DNA of 64,000 nt from Flavobacteriales bacterium (GCA_947447525.1 CANFJL010000002.1:124001-188000); one strand, 5' to 3'; counted from the stretch's first letter, positions 46,312-56,153 are shown. A program made the numbers and translations. The notes: a model not told the origin generated them from the letters alone.

Positions 46312-47001
46312 ATGAGAATTGATATCCTAAGTCTATTACCTGAATTAATGCACAGTGCATTTTCTGCTTCCATAATGAAAAGAGCACAAGACAAAGGACT
46401 CGTTGAGATACATCTGCACAATATCAGAGATTATTCTGATAATAAGCACAAAAATGTAGATGATTATCAATATGGTGGCGGCGCTGGAATGGTAATGCGA
46501 ATTGAGCCCATAGCGACCTTAATGGATAAATTAATGTCCGAAAGAAACTACGATGAAATTATTTTCATGACACCCGATGGTGCTATATTAGAACAAGGAA
46601 CTGTAAATTATTTATCCCTAAAAGGTAATGTAATGATTCTTTGTGGCCATTATAAAGGAGTTGATAATCGCATAAGAGAACATTATATCACCAAAGAGAT
46701 TTCTATTGGATCCTATGTCTTATCGGGAGGTGAATTGGCTGCAGCTGTTTTGGTTGATGGAATAGTGCGTCTACTTCCTGGAGTTTTAAATGATGAAACC
46801 TCTGCTTTAACAGATAGTTTTCAGGATGATTTATTAGCGCCTCCTGTTTACACAAGACCTCCTGTTTACAAAGGATGGACCGTCCCAGAAGTTTTACTTT
46901 CTGGAAATCAACAAAAAATAGATCAATGGCGTGAAGAGCAATCCCTTGAACGCACGAAAATCAGAAGACCAGATCTAATAAAAAAGCAAAACGAAGGGTA
47001 A
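46312..47001 (+). CDS. trmD: tRNA (guanine-37-N1)-methyltransferase
   Basis: A 229-residue SPOUT enzyme that methylates G37 of tRNAs to prevent frameshifting. The start [12 protein letters not shown] fits the family. Other motifs are [15 protein letters not shown] (about 57-71), [14 protein letters not shown] (about 108-121), [14 protein letters not shown] (about 129-142), [10 protein letters not shown] and [21 protein letters not shown]. The frame extends to 46249 with 21 residues foreign to TrmD, and the promoter box lies within it, so 46312 is the likely start. The gene is divergent from the M14 peptidase. Confidence 0.95.
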   Translation: MRIDILSLLPELMHSAFSASIMKRAQDKGLVEIHLHNIRDYSDNKHKNVDDYQYGGGAGMVMRIEPIATLMDKLMSERNYDEIIFMTPDGAILEQGTVNYLSLKGNVMILCGHYKGVDNRIREHYITKEISIGSYVLSGGELAAAVLVDGIVRLLPGVLNDETSALTDSFQDDLLAPPVYTRPPVYKGWTVPEVLLSGNQQKIDQWREEQSLERTKIRRPDLIKKQNEG

Positions 47002-47058
47002 AACCGAGCTTTTGATTGGATTTATTTGGTTAATTTTATCCCTTTAAAAACCAATACA

Positions 47059-48252
47059 ATGATTGAAATATCTAATCGACTGAATGCAATGGTTGAATCG
47101 GCAACTTTAGCCATGTCAAGAATTAGTCGTGAATTAAAAGCTCAAGGAAAAGATGTTATTTCTTTATCACTAGGAGAACCTGATTTTAACACCCCTCAAT
47201 TCATCAAAGACGCTGCACTTGAGGCAATGAATAATAATTTTACACAATATACACCGGTTTCTGGATATGATGATTTAAGAGAAGCGATTTCTTTTAAATT
47301 CGAAAGAGACAATCATTTAAAATATTCCAAGGAACAAATTGTTGTTTCGACAGGTGCCAAGCAATCCATAGCTAATGTTGTTCTTAGTCTAGTCAATCCT
47401 GGAGATGAAGTGATTATTCCTGCTCCATATTGGGTTTCATATATTGAAATTGTTAAGATGGCTGAGGGAATTCCCGTAATCATTGAAGCGAATATTGATC
47501 AAAATTTTAAAATTACAGCGGAACAATTTGAGAATGCAATCACCAGCAAAACAAAACTGATGATTTTCTCCACTCCATGTAATCCAACAGGTTCTGTATA
47601 TTCAAAAGAAGAATTATCAGGTTTAGCAGATGTTCTCAAAAGACACCAACAAGTAGTTGTTTTGTGTGATGAAATTTATGAGCACATTAATTTTATTGGA
47701 AAACACGAAAGTTTAGCACAATTTGATGCTATTTATGATCAAGTTGTCACCGTAAATGGAGTGTCAAAAGCTTGGGCAATGACTGGATGGCGCTTAGGGT
47801 ATATTGGGGCATCAAAAAAAATTGCAGACGCTTGTAATAAAATTCAGGGACAATTTACTTCTGGAACTTGTTCTATAACTCAAAAAGCTGTTATTCCTGC
47901 TATGTATGCTGACCCAAGTGAATTAAATGAAATGGTCCATGCCTTTCACAAGCGCAGGGATTTAGTGGTGAGTGCTTTAGAAACTATGCCAGGAGTACGA
48001 AGTAATGTACCTGAAGGTGCTTTCTACTTATTTCCGGATGTATCGAGTTTCTTTGGAAAACAATATTTAGAATATAAAATTGAAGACGCTCAAGATCTAT
48101 GTATGTATTTACTAAGTGAAGCTCAAATTGCTTTGGTAAGTGGTGAAGGCTTTGGTAGTCCTAATTGTATTCGTATATCTTATGCAGCAGCAGAAGATAC
48201 TCTAATAGAAGCAATGAAACGCATGAAAGAAGCGCTTGCAAAACTCAACTAA
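47059..48252 (+). CDS. Class I aspartate/aromatic aminotransferase
   Basis: A 397-residue PLP enzyme of fold type I. It has SLSLGEPDFNTP (about 36-47), YTPVSGYDDLREAI, the CNPTGSVYSKEEL segment, CDEIYEHINF with the PLP aspartate, and VNGVSKAWAMTGWRLGYIG with the Schiff-base lysine (about 235-253). IRISYA near the end supplies the substrate arginine. This pattern fits AspB/AspC-type transaminases. The ATG at 47059 was chosen over a TTG at 47026. Its stop directly touches the next start (48253), so the two are translated together. Confidence 0.9.
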   Translation: MIEISNRLNAMVESATLAMSRISRELKAQGKDVISLSLGEPDFNTPQFIKDAALEAMNNNFTQYTPVSGYDDLREAISFKFERDNHLKYSKEQIVVSTGAKQSIANVVLSLVNPGDEVIIPAPYWVSYIEIVKMAEGIPVIIEANIDQNFKITAEQFENAITSKTKLMIFSTPCNPTGSVYSKEELSGLADVLKRHQQVVVLCDEIYEHINFIGKHESLAQFDAIYDQVVTVNGVSKAWAMTGWRLGYIGASKKIADACNKIQGQFTSGTCSITQKAVIPAMYADPSELNEMVHAFHKRRDLVVSALETMPGVRSNVPEGAFYLFPDVSSFFGKQYLEYKIEDAQDLCMYLLSEAQIALVSGEGFGSPNCIRISYAAAEDTLIEAMKRMKEALAKLN

Positions 48253-49242
48253 ATGAAATACGACAAAGCATTCGATAAATTCTCATCTTTTCATGTTCTC
48301 GTGATTGGAGATGTAATGTTAGATGCCTACCGAATTGGTAAGGTAAGTAGAATAAGTCCTGAAGCTCCGGTTCCTGTAGTATTGCTTGAAGAAGAAGACA
48401 ATAGAATTGGTGGCGCTGGAAATGTTGCCTTAAATCTTATAGCGCTTGGTGCCAAAGCAACTGTTTGCTCTATCATTGGAGATGACGAGGCAGGAAAGAC
48501 CTTGATTCAATTATTTGAAAAAAATACCATTTCTACAAAAGGTATTAAAGCAAGTAAAAATAGGAAAACAACGGTTAAAACACGCGTAATAGCCAACCAT
48601 CAGCAGCTGCTTAGAATTGATGCAGAATCAACTGAAGCCATCAATGATGAAGATTCAAAAATGCTTTTAAGGCACATTACTGATTTGATTCATGAAGGCG
48701 TTGATGCTATTATATTTGAAGATTACAATAAAGGTATCTTAAGTGAAAATACGATTGGGAAAATAATTTCGTTGGCCAAAGAACATCATATACCCACTTG
48801 TGTTGATCCGAAAAAAGATAATTTCCTTTCGTATAAAGGAGTGGATTTATTCAAACCGAACCTTAAAGAATTAAAGGAAGGATTGAATATTGATTTTGAT
48901 TTTAATAAAGATGCACCTGAATTTATTAATGCCGTCAAGTCTTTAGAAGACATTCTTCAAAATAACATATCACTTATTACACTTTCTGAAAACGGTGTTT
49001 TTATAAAAAATGCAACTGCGCAACATTTTCTTCCTGCACACATCAGAAATATTAGTGATGTAAGCGGCGCTGGAGATACCGTAATTTCTGTTGCTTGTCT
49101 TTGCTTGCTTGCAGAAATGCCTATTGAAGATATAGCTGCTATTTCAAATATTGCTGGTGGTATGGTCTGTGAATACTCAGGAGTGGTGAGTATTAAAAAA
49201 GAATCATTATTGAATGAAATTCACGAACTTTTAGGTGAATAA
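48253..49242 (+). CDS. PfkB kinase, D-glycero-beta-D-manno-heptose-7-phosphate kinase type
   Basis: A 329-residue kinase matching the kinase half of HldE (RfaE domain I). It has VIGDVMLDAYRIGKVSRISPEAPVPVV (about 17-43), RIGGAGNVALNL, FEDYNKGIL and the PfkB ATP motif DVSGAGDTVI (about 269-278). It phosphorylates heptose-7-phosphate to the 1,7-bisphosphate for lipopolysaccharide core. The nucleotidyltransferase half of HldE is absent and must be a separate gene if the pathway is complete. The gene starts right at the end of the aminotransferase. Confidence 0.88.
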   Translation: MKYDKAFDKFSSFHVLVIGDVMLDAYRIGKVSRISPEAPVPVVLLEEEDNRIGGAGNVALNLIALGAKATVCSIIGDDEAGKTLIQLFEKNTISTKGIKASKNRKTTVKTRVIANHQQLLRIDAESTEAINDEDSKMLLRHITDLIHEGVDAIIFEDYNKGILSENTIGKIISLAKEHHIPTCVDPKKDNFLSYKGVDLFKPNLKELKEGLNIDFDFNKDAPEFINAVKSLEDILQNNISLITLSENGVFIKNATAQHFLPAHIRNISDVSGAGDTVISVACLCLLAEMPIEDIAAISNIAGGMVCEYSGVVSIKKESLLNEIHELLGE

Positions 49243-49259
49243 AATGTTGGAAGTATAGT

Positions 49260-49991
49260 ATGGAACAAAAAATAGTTAAGCCTTATTATTCGGAAGATAA
49301 AAGCAAGAAAGAAGAAGTTGCAGAAATGTTTAATAATATATCTGTTAACTACGATTTTCTGAATCACTTTTTATCTTTAGGAATAGATCATATTTGGAGA
49401 AGAAAAGCAATTCGTCAATTAAAAGAAATAGAACCAAAAAAAATCCTGGATATTGCAACGGGTACAGGTGACTTTGCCATTGCTGCCCTAAAATTAAATC
49501 CTACTGAAATTGTTGGACTTGATATTTCATCAGGTATGTTAGAAGTTGGTAAAAAGAAAATGATTCACAAGAAAATTGACCATATCATTAATATGCAACT
49601 GGGTGATTCTGAGAGCATTCCTTTTGAAACTGATTATTTTGATGCTTTAACAGTTGGTTTTGGCGTAAGGAATTTTGAAAATTTGGAAAAAGGTTTAACT
49701 GAAATGCTTAGAGTAGTTCGAAAAGATGGTAAAATCGTCATATTAGAATTTTCGAAACCTAAGTACTTCCCGATTAAACAATTGTTTACTTTTTACTCTA
49801 AATATTTTATACCATTTTTCGGAAAAAGAATCTCGAAAGATGCAAAAGCATATAGTTATCTTCCAGAAAGTGTCGCTGCATTTCCTGAAGGAAAAGGATT
49901 TGAAGATATTTTAAGAAGCTTAGGATATAGAGAGGTAAAATCCAAATTGGTGAGCGGTGGTATAGCATCCATATATAGTGGAATAAAATAA
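49260..49991 (+). CDS. ubiE: Demethylmenaquinone methyltransferase
   Basis: A 243-residue class I SAM methyltransferase. The UbiE/MenG marks are EMFNNISVNYDFLNHFLSLGID (about 22-43), ILDIATGTGDFA (motif I, about 61-72), GLDISSGML, LTVGFGVRNFENL (about 133-145) and AYSYLPESVAAFPEG. It methylates demethylmenaquinone to menaquinone in the respiratory quinone pathway. It starts 17 bases after the heptose kinase and precedes porT, an association often seen in Flavobacteriales. Confidence 0.94.
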   Translation: MEQKIVKPYYSEDKSKKEEVAEMFNNISVNYDFLNHFLSLGIDHIWRRKAIRQLKEIEPKKILDIATGTGDFAIAALKLNPTEIVGLDISSGMLEVGKKKMIHKKIDHIINMQLGDSESIPFETDYFDALTVGFGVRNFENLEKGLTEMLRVVRKDGKIVILEFSKPKYFPIKQLFTFYSKYFIPFFGKRISKDAKAYSYLPESVAAFPEGKGFEDILRSLGYREVKSKLVSGGIASIYSGIK

Positions 49992-50032
49992 AATTGCAAC
50001 TTTCAAGTTAGGTTATCGTTTTCAAAATAGAT

Positions 50033-50746
50033 ATGAAAAAACATTTGTCTTTCCTCTTATTGATTTTACTTCCGATAATGGCTAGTAGTCAGCGCTTTAG
50101 ACAAGAAAGATACAAGAATTTTGATAAGCGATTATTTCATTTTGGTTTTATGTTAGGTTATAACAAAGCAGATTTCACAGTTTATCAAGAGGTAGATGCT
50201 TATGCAAAATATGGTTTAAAAACTTTATCTAATGAAGGCCAACCAGGAGGACAACTAGGAATTTTAACCACTATGCGACTGGGGACACCCGTTTTAAGAT
50301 TGAGATTTATCCCTACCCTTTCCTTTCAAGAAAGACTTTTAACCTATAGCTTTATTGATCCAAATGGTGGTAAAGATAAAATCAATGAAGAAAGGGTTAA
50401 TTCAACCAATCTTGATTTTCCTCTGATGTTACAATTTAGAACAAAACGATATAATAATTTCACCGCCTACACCCTACTTGGAGCTCAATATTCGCTAGAT
50501 CTTCAGTCACAAGAAAAAGCATCTCAAAATTATATTGATCCTTATGTAAAAATTAAAAGAAATGATTTTCAAGGTCAAATTGGCGGAGGTGTTGAATTCT
50601 TTGCTCCCTATTTTAAGTTTGGACTTGAATTAAAATATTCCCAAGGAATATCAAATAGTTTTATTCAAGACAATACTTTCGTTGCCAAACCAATTAATTC
50701 ACTTTTCAATAAGGTATGGTCTGTTTCCATTATCTTTGAAGGATGA
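50033..50746 (+). CDS. porT: PorT family outer membrane protein (T9SS)
   Basis: A 237-residue protein with a signal peptide ending SSQ (about residue 19). An eight-stranded barrel pattern follows: HFGFMLGYNKADF, GGQLGILTTMRLG, LRLRFIPTLSFQ, YTLLGAQYSLDL, then GGGVEFFAPYFKFGLELKYSQG. PorT is a component needed for type IX secretion. It follows ubiE by 41 bases and overlaps the next gene by 4 bases. The family call rests on its length, strand layout and ubiE neighbour. Confidence 0.88.
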   Translation: MKKHLSFLLLILLPIMASSQRFRQERYKNFDKRLFHFGFMLGYNKADFTVYQEVDAYAKYGLKTLSNEGQPGGQLGILTTMRLGTPVLRLRFIPTLSFQERLLTYSFIDPNGGKDKINEERVNSTNLDFPLMLQFRTKRYNNFTAYTLLGAQYSLDLQSQEKASQNYIDPYVKIKRNDFQGQIGGGVEFFAPYFKFGLELKYSQGISNSFIQDNTFVAKPINSLFNKVWSVSIIFEG

Positions 50747-52293
50747 TGCAACTTGTTACTTTCACCTGTTCTCCTGAACAAGCATTGGATGAATCTTATC
50801 TACTGCTCGAAATCAAAAAACACCTTAATTTTTCTTCAAAGAAACAATTATTCTTCCGTTGGAAAAAAAGAAGCTTGGATGCGCGCAATAGAACCATAAA
50901 AGTAAACTGCAGTTTTGAAGTATCTGAAGAGGTTCTTCCCAATCTACTTCCTGATTTCGACTTTAAAAATGTGGGAAATGAAAAACCTATACACATTATC
51001 GGTGCAGGACCCGCCGGACTTTTCGCAGCTTTAGAATGCCTTTTATTAGGATTAAAACCTGTGCTTTTTGAAAGAGGAAAAGAAGTCCGAGCAAGACGAA
51101 GAGACTTAGCCCAATTGAACAAAGAAGGATTGGTGAATCCAGAGTCTAATTATTGTTTTGGTGAAGGTGGAGCAGGAACCTATTCAGATGGCAAACTATA
51201 CACAAGATCGAAAAAAAGAGGAGATGTCGATCGGATTTTGCAATTGCTCGTTTATTTTGGGGCACATGAAAATATTTTAGTCGAAGCACATCCACATATT
51301 GGAACCAATAAACTACCTCAAATCATTGAAAAAATAAGGCAATTTATTATCGAAAAAGGCGGTGAAGTTCACTTTGAATCTAAATTAACAGATTTAAAAG
51401 TCGATTCGAAAACAATAACAAGTTTTGAAATTAACGCAAGTCAATGGATCGAAACTGATTCCCTTATTTTAGCTACAGGACATTCCGCTAGAGATATCTT
51501 TTACCTTCTTCAAAAACATAAGATAAGAATTGAAGCAAAACCATTTGCCATTGGAGTTCGAGTTGAACATCAACAGTCCTTTATTGATCAACTACAATAT
51601 CACAATCAATTAAGTGGTGAATTATTACCCCCAGCTTCCTATAGTTTAGTAAGTCAAATAGATGGACGAGGTGTTTATTCTTTTTGCATGTGCCCTGGAG
51701 GAATCATTGCACCTTGTGCGACAAATGATGGTGAGGTGGTTACCAATGGTTGGTCGCCTTCCAAACGTAATAATCCGTATGCTAATTCTGGAATTGTAGT
51801 AAGTATTGATCCGAGTGATTTTCCCAATTTTAAAACAAATCCATTGGTTTGTCTTGAATTTCAAAAAATGATCGAAGAAAAAGCTTGGGCCGCAGCAGGA
51901 AAAAATCAGAAAGTTCCTGCACAAACATTAAAAGATTTTATTGATCGAAAAAAATCAACTCTTTTCCCTGAAAGTTCCTATTATGTTGGACTAACAAGTG
52001 TTGAAATGGATGACATCTTTCCCGCCTTTGTAGTAGATCGATTAAGAAAAGGATTTAAGGAATTTGATAAGAAAATGCCCGGATTTATAAGTCAACAAGC
52101 CATAGTACATGCTCCAGAATCTAGGACATCTTCCCCTGTATTAATCCCTCGAAATCATGAAACAATGGAACATGTTGACATCAATGGTTTATATCCGTGT
52201 GCAGAAGGGGCTGGTTATGCTGGAGGAATTGTTTCTGCAGCTATTGATGGCGCTAAATGTGTCCAAGCCATACACAACAAGATTTCAAAATAA
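50743..52293 (+). CDS. FAD-dependent oxidoreductase of unknown role
   Basis: A 516-residue flavoprotein. An N-terminal about 80-residue domain precedes the dinucleotide fold HIIGAGPAGLFAALECLL (about 85-102). NYCFGEGGAGTYSDGKLYTR (about 131-150), LILATGHSARDIF and SCPGG-like FCMCPGG follow, then APESRTSSPVLIPR and YPCAEGAGYAGGIVSAAIDG at the end. The same layout is found in a family of uncharacterised NAD(FAD)-utilising dehydrogenases widespread in bacteria. Its substrate is not known. The ATG overlaps the porT stop by 4 bases. Confidence 0.85.
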   Translation: MMQLVTFTCSPEQALDESYLLLEIKKHLNFSSKKQLFFRWKKRSLDARNRTIKVNCSFEVSEEVLPNLLPDFDFKNVGNEKPIHIIGAGPAGLFAALECLLLGLKPVLFERGKEVRARRRDLAQLNKEGLVNPESNYCFGEGGAGTYSDGKLYTRSKKRGDVDRILQLLVYFGAHENILVEAHPHIGTNKLPQIIEKIRQFIIEKGGEVHFESKLTDLKVDSKTITSFEINASQWIETDSLILATGHSARDIFYLLQKHKIRIEAKPFAIGVRVEHQQSFIDQLQYHNQLSGELLPPASYSLVSQIDGRGVYSFCMCPGGIIAPCATNDGEVVTNGWSPSKRNNPYANSGIVVSIDPSDFPNFKTNPLVCLEFQKMIEEKAWAAAGKNQKVPAQTLKDFIDRKKSTLFPESSYYVGLTSVEMDDIFPAFVVDRLRKGFKEFDKKMPGFISQQAIVHAPESRTSSPVLIPRNHETMEHVDINGLYPCAEGAGYAGGIVSAAIDGAKCVQAIHNKISK

Positions 52294-52328
52294 GAGCCTT
52301 TCCCTCTTCCTATTACTTCCATTATTAA

Positions 52329-52336
52329 TACCTTTG
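52329..52336 (+). promoter_or_regulatory. Promoter -7 box of mnmA
   Basis: TACCTTTG followed by CAAT, an exact TAnnTTTG match ending 4 bases before the ATG at 52341. Leaderless transcription is predicted. Confidence 0.5.
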
Positions 52337-52340
52337 CAAT

Positions 52341-53519
52341 ATGAAAAGGGTTGTAGTTGGACTTTCTGGTGGTGTAGATTCAAGTGTTGCAGCATATCAA
52401 TTGATTCAAGAAGGATATGAGGTGATAGGAATGTTTATGCGAAATTGGCATGATGAATCTGTTACTCTCTCCGATGAATGTCCCTGGATAGATGATTCTA
52501 ATGATGCACTATTGATTGCCAATCAATTAGGAATTCCATTTCAAGTGATTGATTTAAGTGCTGAATATAAAGAAAGAATCATTGATTATATGTTTACTGC
52601 TTATGAGAATGGTACGACACCCAATCCTGATGTACTGTGTAATAGGGAAATTAAATTTGATGTTTTTCTTAAAGCCGCCATGGACTTAGGAGCTGATTAT
52701 GTAGCAACAGGACATTATTGCAGAAAAAAAGCTAATGAAGATGGAACATACTCCTTATTGGCTGGTTTAGACAAAACAAAAGATCAATCCTATTTCTTAT
52801 GTCAAATTCGGCAAGAACAATTAGCAAAAGCTTTATTTCCGATAGGTAATTTAGAAAAATCAGAGGTACGTGAAATCGCAAAAAAACTAGATTTAGTTAC
52901 CGCAGATAAAAAAGATTCACAAGGATTATGTTTTGTAGGGAAGATTAGTTTACCTGAATTTTTACAGCAAAAACTTAAAGCCAAAACAGGAAATGTTCTG
53001 GAGGTATCACCAAAAGAAGAGCAATACAAAACCTATGATGCTATCTCTCCAATTTTAGAAAATGTCGTAGCACTTTCAGAAGCTTATAATTATGAACCTA
53101 ATATGGGGATAAAAGTTGCAGAACATCAAGGAGCGCATTTTTATACCATAGGTCAAAGAAAAGGTTTGCACGTTGGAGGAAGACCATTACCAAGTTTTGT
53201 TATTGCTACTGACACAGTAAACAATCTTGTATATACGGGTCAGACCGATCAACACCCTGGATTAAATAAATACGCATTGAAACTTGAAGCTTCAAGCATG
53301 AATTGGTTGCGACCTGAACTTAAGTTCAATCTAGAAAATGGATTTCAATTTGATGTTCGAATTCGCTACAGACAAGCACTTAGGCCTGCTATTTTAATCA
53401 AAAAAGAAGAGGGTTATTTTTTATTTTTCTCTCAAAAAGAAAAAGGAATTACGCCTGGACAATTTGCTGCTTGGTATATTGGAGATGATTTGATAGGATC
53501 TGCAGCAATTATGAATTAA
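52341..53519 (+). CDS. mnmA: tRNA-specific 2-thiouridylase
   Basis: A 392-residue enzyme that thiolates U34 of Lys, Glu and Gln tRNAs. The PP-loop is [12 protein letters not shown] (about 7-18), then GMFMRNWHDE, the first catalytic cysteine in TPNPDVLCNREIKFD (about 93-107), and the second in DSQGLCFVGKI (about 194-204). HFYTIGQRKGLHVGG and a C-terminal beta-barrel with RYRQ follow. Sulfur donors such as the rhodanese at 37720 could feed it, but this is not shown. Its end overlaps a small convergent ORF by 4 bases. Confidence 0.95.
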   Translation: MKRVVVGLSGGVDSSVAAYQLIQEGYEVIGMFMRNWHDESVTLSDECPWIDDSNDALLIANQLGIPFQVIDLSAEYKERIIDYMFTAYENGTTPNPDVLCNREIKFDVFLKAAMDLGADYVATGHYCRKKANEDGTYSLLAGLDKTKDQSYFLCQIRQEQLAKALFPIGNLEKSEVREIAKKLDLVTADKKDSQGLCFVGKISLPEFLQQKLKAKTGNVLEVSPKEEQYKTYDAISPILENVVALSEAYNYEPNMGIKVAEHQGAHFYTIGQRKGLHVGGRPLPSFVIATDTVNNLVYTGQTDQHPGLNKYALKLEASSMNWLRPELKFNLENGFQFDVRIRYRQALRPAILIKKEEGYFLFFSQKEKGITPGQFAAWYIGDDLIGSAAIMN

Positions 53520-53710
53520 TTCATATTTACTGAAAAGAAAAGAGAATTTTCCTCTACTTCTTTAGAATTCGCTTTTCTTATCTTATCTAATAAATCTGCT
53601 ACTTCAAATACATTTAAATTGCTTAATTCACCCAGTTCACGGTGTTTTGATAATTTTAATTGTGCCTGATGAATCGTTTTGGTTCTAAGTGATTGCATAT
53701 AAATTGTCAT
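53516..53710 (-). CDS. Small hypothetical protein
   Basis: A 64-residue ORF with a helical, Lys/Glu-rich composition (HQAQLKLSKHRELG, VADLLDKIRKA). The frame extends to 53743, but the ATG at 53710 or 53698 fits better because the upstream part is hydrophobic and unlike the rest. I do not recognise a family. It converges with mnmA. It may be spurious: the evidence is only length, composition and an ATG. Confidence 0.35.
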   Translation of the reverse strand: MTIYMQSLRTKTIHQAQLKLSKHRELGELSNLNVFEVADLLDKIRKANSKEVEENSLFFSVNMN

Positions 53711-53860
53711 TATAATTAAATTAACTATGCACTGATACGGCATGCAAGCAAAAAGAGTTTCATTTATAACTATTAATGCAAATCAAATTTTTAAGTGACT
53801 TCTTTATTTAATTGTATATCAATAGATTAAAAATAAATATTCGAAAAATTGAATCAAAAA

Positions 53861-53884
53861 AAAAGGCGCTGATAGCGCCTTTTT
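53861..53884. terminator. Intrinsic terminator after the PorE-like gene
   Basis: AAAAGGCGCT (53861-53870), loop GAT, then AGCGCCTTTT (53874-53883 and on) form a GC-rich stem flanked by A and T runs. It ends the minus-strand T9SS cluster and would also work in the plus direction. The rest of the gap 53744-53860 is AT-rich and shows nothing else. Confidence 0.85.
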
Positions 53885-53899
53885 AAGTAAGTTTAATTA

Positions 53900-56152
53900 T
53901 TAATTATCCAATTGATTATTATTCAACTCCTCATTCGTAGGGGTTAATAATTTTAATTCAGTTCTACGATTTGCTTGATGATCAACTATTGAACAAGGAA
54001 CATTATCGGAACAATTATTTAAAAGTTTAGTTTCACCATAACCTTTGGCAACAATCATCTTTTTATTAATTCCTTTGCTAATGATGTAATTAACACAACT
54101 TTGAGATCGATTGTTTGATAAAGTTATGTTATAGGCAAATGAACCTCTAGAATCTGTATGAGAAGACAATTCAACGCGCAATTCAGGTCTTTCCTTCATA
54201 TATGTTACCAATTTATCCAATTCTACCATTCCTTCTGGACGAAGCGTAGATTTATCAAAATTATAAAGTACCATATCTAGACGAATAAATTCATCACCTA
54301 TTTTTGTTTTCATTTGAACAGGAAGCGCAACGGTATCAACACAATTACCTGTTAATTTATTCTCAATAAATAAGAATCCATCTTCATGATTTATAAGATT
54401 CATACGAACTGAATCAATCAAATCAGCACCTTCATTTCTCCAAGAATAAGATCCATTTGCATCAGTTAGATATTTAAAAATCGAACCATCATGCTTATAA
54501 AGATTCATCATTACTCCAGATAAACTTTGACCTGTTTCATCTTGAGCAATTAATTTACTTACATTTTTCTTAAAGTAAGAAGTTAAATCAATCTTAAATT
54601 CACCATCTGTCTCAGCGGTAAAGAAAGCAGAATCTCCAACATTAACATCGTCACCTTTATAGAATATTTTATACTTTCTACCTTTAGTTAAGATATAACT
54701 AGTTGTCTCTCCTTTTGCATTTGTTTTTAATGCTTCAATTTTCTTTTTCTTGATATCTAAAATATAAACCTTTTGACCTTTCATCGGAGTCCCTTTACAT
54801 GACTTAAGATTTACGATTAATTGTCCATCATAAACAGGAGCATCAAAAGAATAAATTTGATCTACCCAATTTTCTCTATTAGAAGAAAAATAACCTTTCG
54901 CAGTTTCTTCATTTACATAATAAGCAAAATCGTCGCTATTTGAATTCAATGGAACTCCAAGATGTATGGGTGCTTCATCATCAAATTCAGTAGCAAAAAT
55001 ATCCAAACCACCTAATCCGTACCAACCATTAGAGGAGAAATACAAAATTCCTTTAGAAGAAATAAAAGGGAAAGATTCATCCCCTGAACTGTTAACATTT
55101 CCGTCTAAATGAACCAATTCAGACCATTCACCATCAATATAAGTTGTTTTATAAATATCTGTACTATACACCTTACCTCCTACTGTATAAGGAATACTTT
55201 CTGGTCGATTAGAAACAAAATAGACAGTTCCAGTAGAATCCATTGTTGCATGTCCAGTTGAATAAGAAGGGCTATTGAATGGGAAATCAATTTCCGTCCA
55301 AGTATCTCCTGATATTTGATAAACAGATATTTTTAATTTAGAAAATTTTGTTTTGTCAATCGTATCCACTTCACTTTGATTCGTGGTTAGAAATGCTAAT
55401 GATTTATCTGCATTAAATGAAATCGGTCCGTCGTGAACGGAATTTTGCTTAAATTCTCTAAATTTTCCTTTATAAAAGAAGTCTACCCAGAAAGGTTTTT
55501 GATAAAACTTAGGTTTAACTTTATCAGGATTAGCGTCAAAATAAGCTAATTCAGTAAAATTCTGATTGGTTCTATCATATTCCCTTGTGCGTGCACCATG
55601 CATATAACCAGTGGAAACATATAAAATTCCACTTTTATAAGGAACTGCACCAAACTCTTCAGCTTTATGGGCTTGCTTAAATATTTTAATTTTATAATCT
55701 GTACTGAAGGTAGTTCTGAAATTAATTGTTTCAATGTTTTTCTTAAAAGACATTAAGTTTTCATTTCCAGGAAAACGCATTAAAGCAGTATCCGTTAAAT
55801 TATCCAAACGCGCATATTGTTTGGTCATACATAGCAAATTCAAAGCGTTGATAAAATCTTTTTCAGTTGCTGTATTTTTATTAATCTTCACTTGATTCCA
55901 ATATAAGGAACGTTCATAATGCTCAGAATAAAAAGCAGCTTCAGCAGCATTAGAAACATAAGACCAATCACCTATATTTTTGGATTTTTTCTTTGGATTA
56001 ACAAAAGAACTTGCTAATTCATCCCAAACAGGAAATGCATCTGCATACTTTAATTGGCTGGACAATTTGGTAGCGTAAACAACTTTTCCACTTTGAGAAA
56101 AACCTAAAGCAGAAATGAATACGGTTGAAATAAAGGAAAATAGTATTTTCAT
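53900..56152 (-). CDS. PorE-like OmpA family protein
   Basis: A 750-residue exported protein with a signal peptide ending GFSQ (about residue 20). TPR-like helices come first (about 25-130), then a WD40/PD40-type propeller with VYFVSNRPES and GYFSSNREN repeats (about 150-420). A carboxypeptidase regulatory-like beta domain follows (about 440-600). The C-terminal OmpA domain (about 625-735) has YNFDKSTLRPEG, SSHTDSRGS and NNRSQSCVNYIISKG, plus NRRTEL. This order matches PorE, which anchors T9SS parts to peptidoglycan. It lies 1 base after PorP/SprF in one operon. Some propeller-OmpA proteins in gliding clusters share the layout, so PorE itself is not certain. Confidence 0.85.
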   Translation of the reverse strand: MKILFSFISTVFISALGFSQSGKVVYATKLSSQLKYADAFPVWDELASSFVNPKKKSKNIGDWSYVSNAAEAAFYSEHYERSLYWNQVKINKNTATEKDFINALNLLCMTKQYARLDNLTDTALMRFPGNENLMSFKKNIETINFRTTFSTDYKIKIFKQAHKAEEFGAVPYKSGILYVSTGYMHGARTREYDRTNQNFTELAYFDANPDKVKPKFYQKPFWVDFFYKGKFREFKQNSVHDGPISFNADKSLAFLTTNQSEVDTIDKTKFSKLKISVYQISGDTWTEIDFPFNSPSYSTGHATMDSTGTVYFVSNRPESIPYTVGGKVYSTDIYKTTYIDGEWSELVHLDGNVNSSGDESFPFISSKGILYFSSNGWYGLGGLDIFATEFDDEAPIHLGVPLNSNSDDFAYYVNEETAKGYFSSNRENWVDQIYSFDAPVYDGQLIVNLKSCKGTPMKGQKVYILDIKKKKIEALKTNAKGETTSYILTKGRKYKIFYKGDDVNVGDSAFFTAETDGEFKIDLTSYFKKNVSKLIAQDETGQSLSGVMMNLYKHDGSIFKYLTDANGSYSWRNEGADLIDSVRMNLINHEDGFLFIENKLTGNCVDTVALPVQMKTKIGDEFIRLDMVLYNFDKSTLRPEGMVELDKLVTYMKERPELRVELSSHTDSRGSFAYNITLSNNRSQSCVNYIISKGINKKMIVAKGYGETKLLNNCSDNVPCSIVDHQANRRTELKLLTPTNEELNNNQLDN

Positions 56153-56153
56153 C

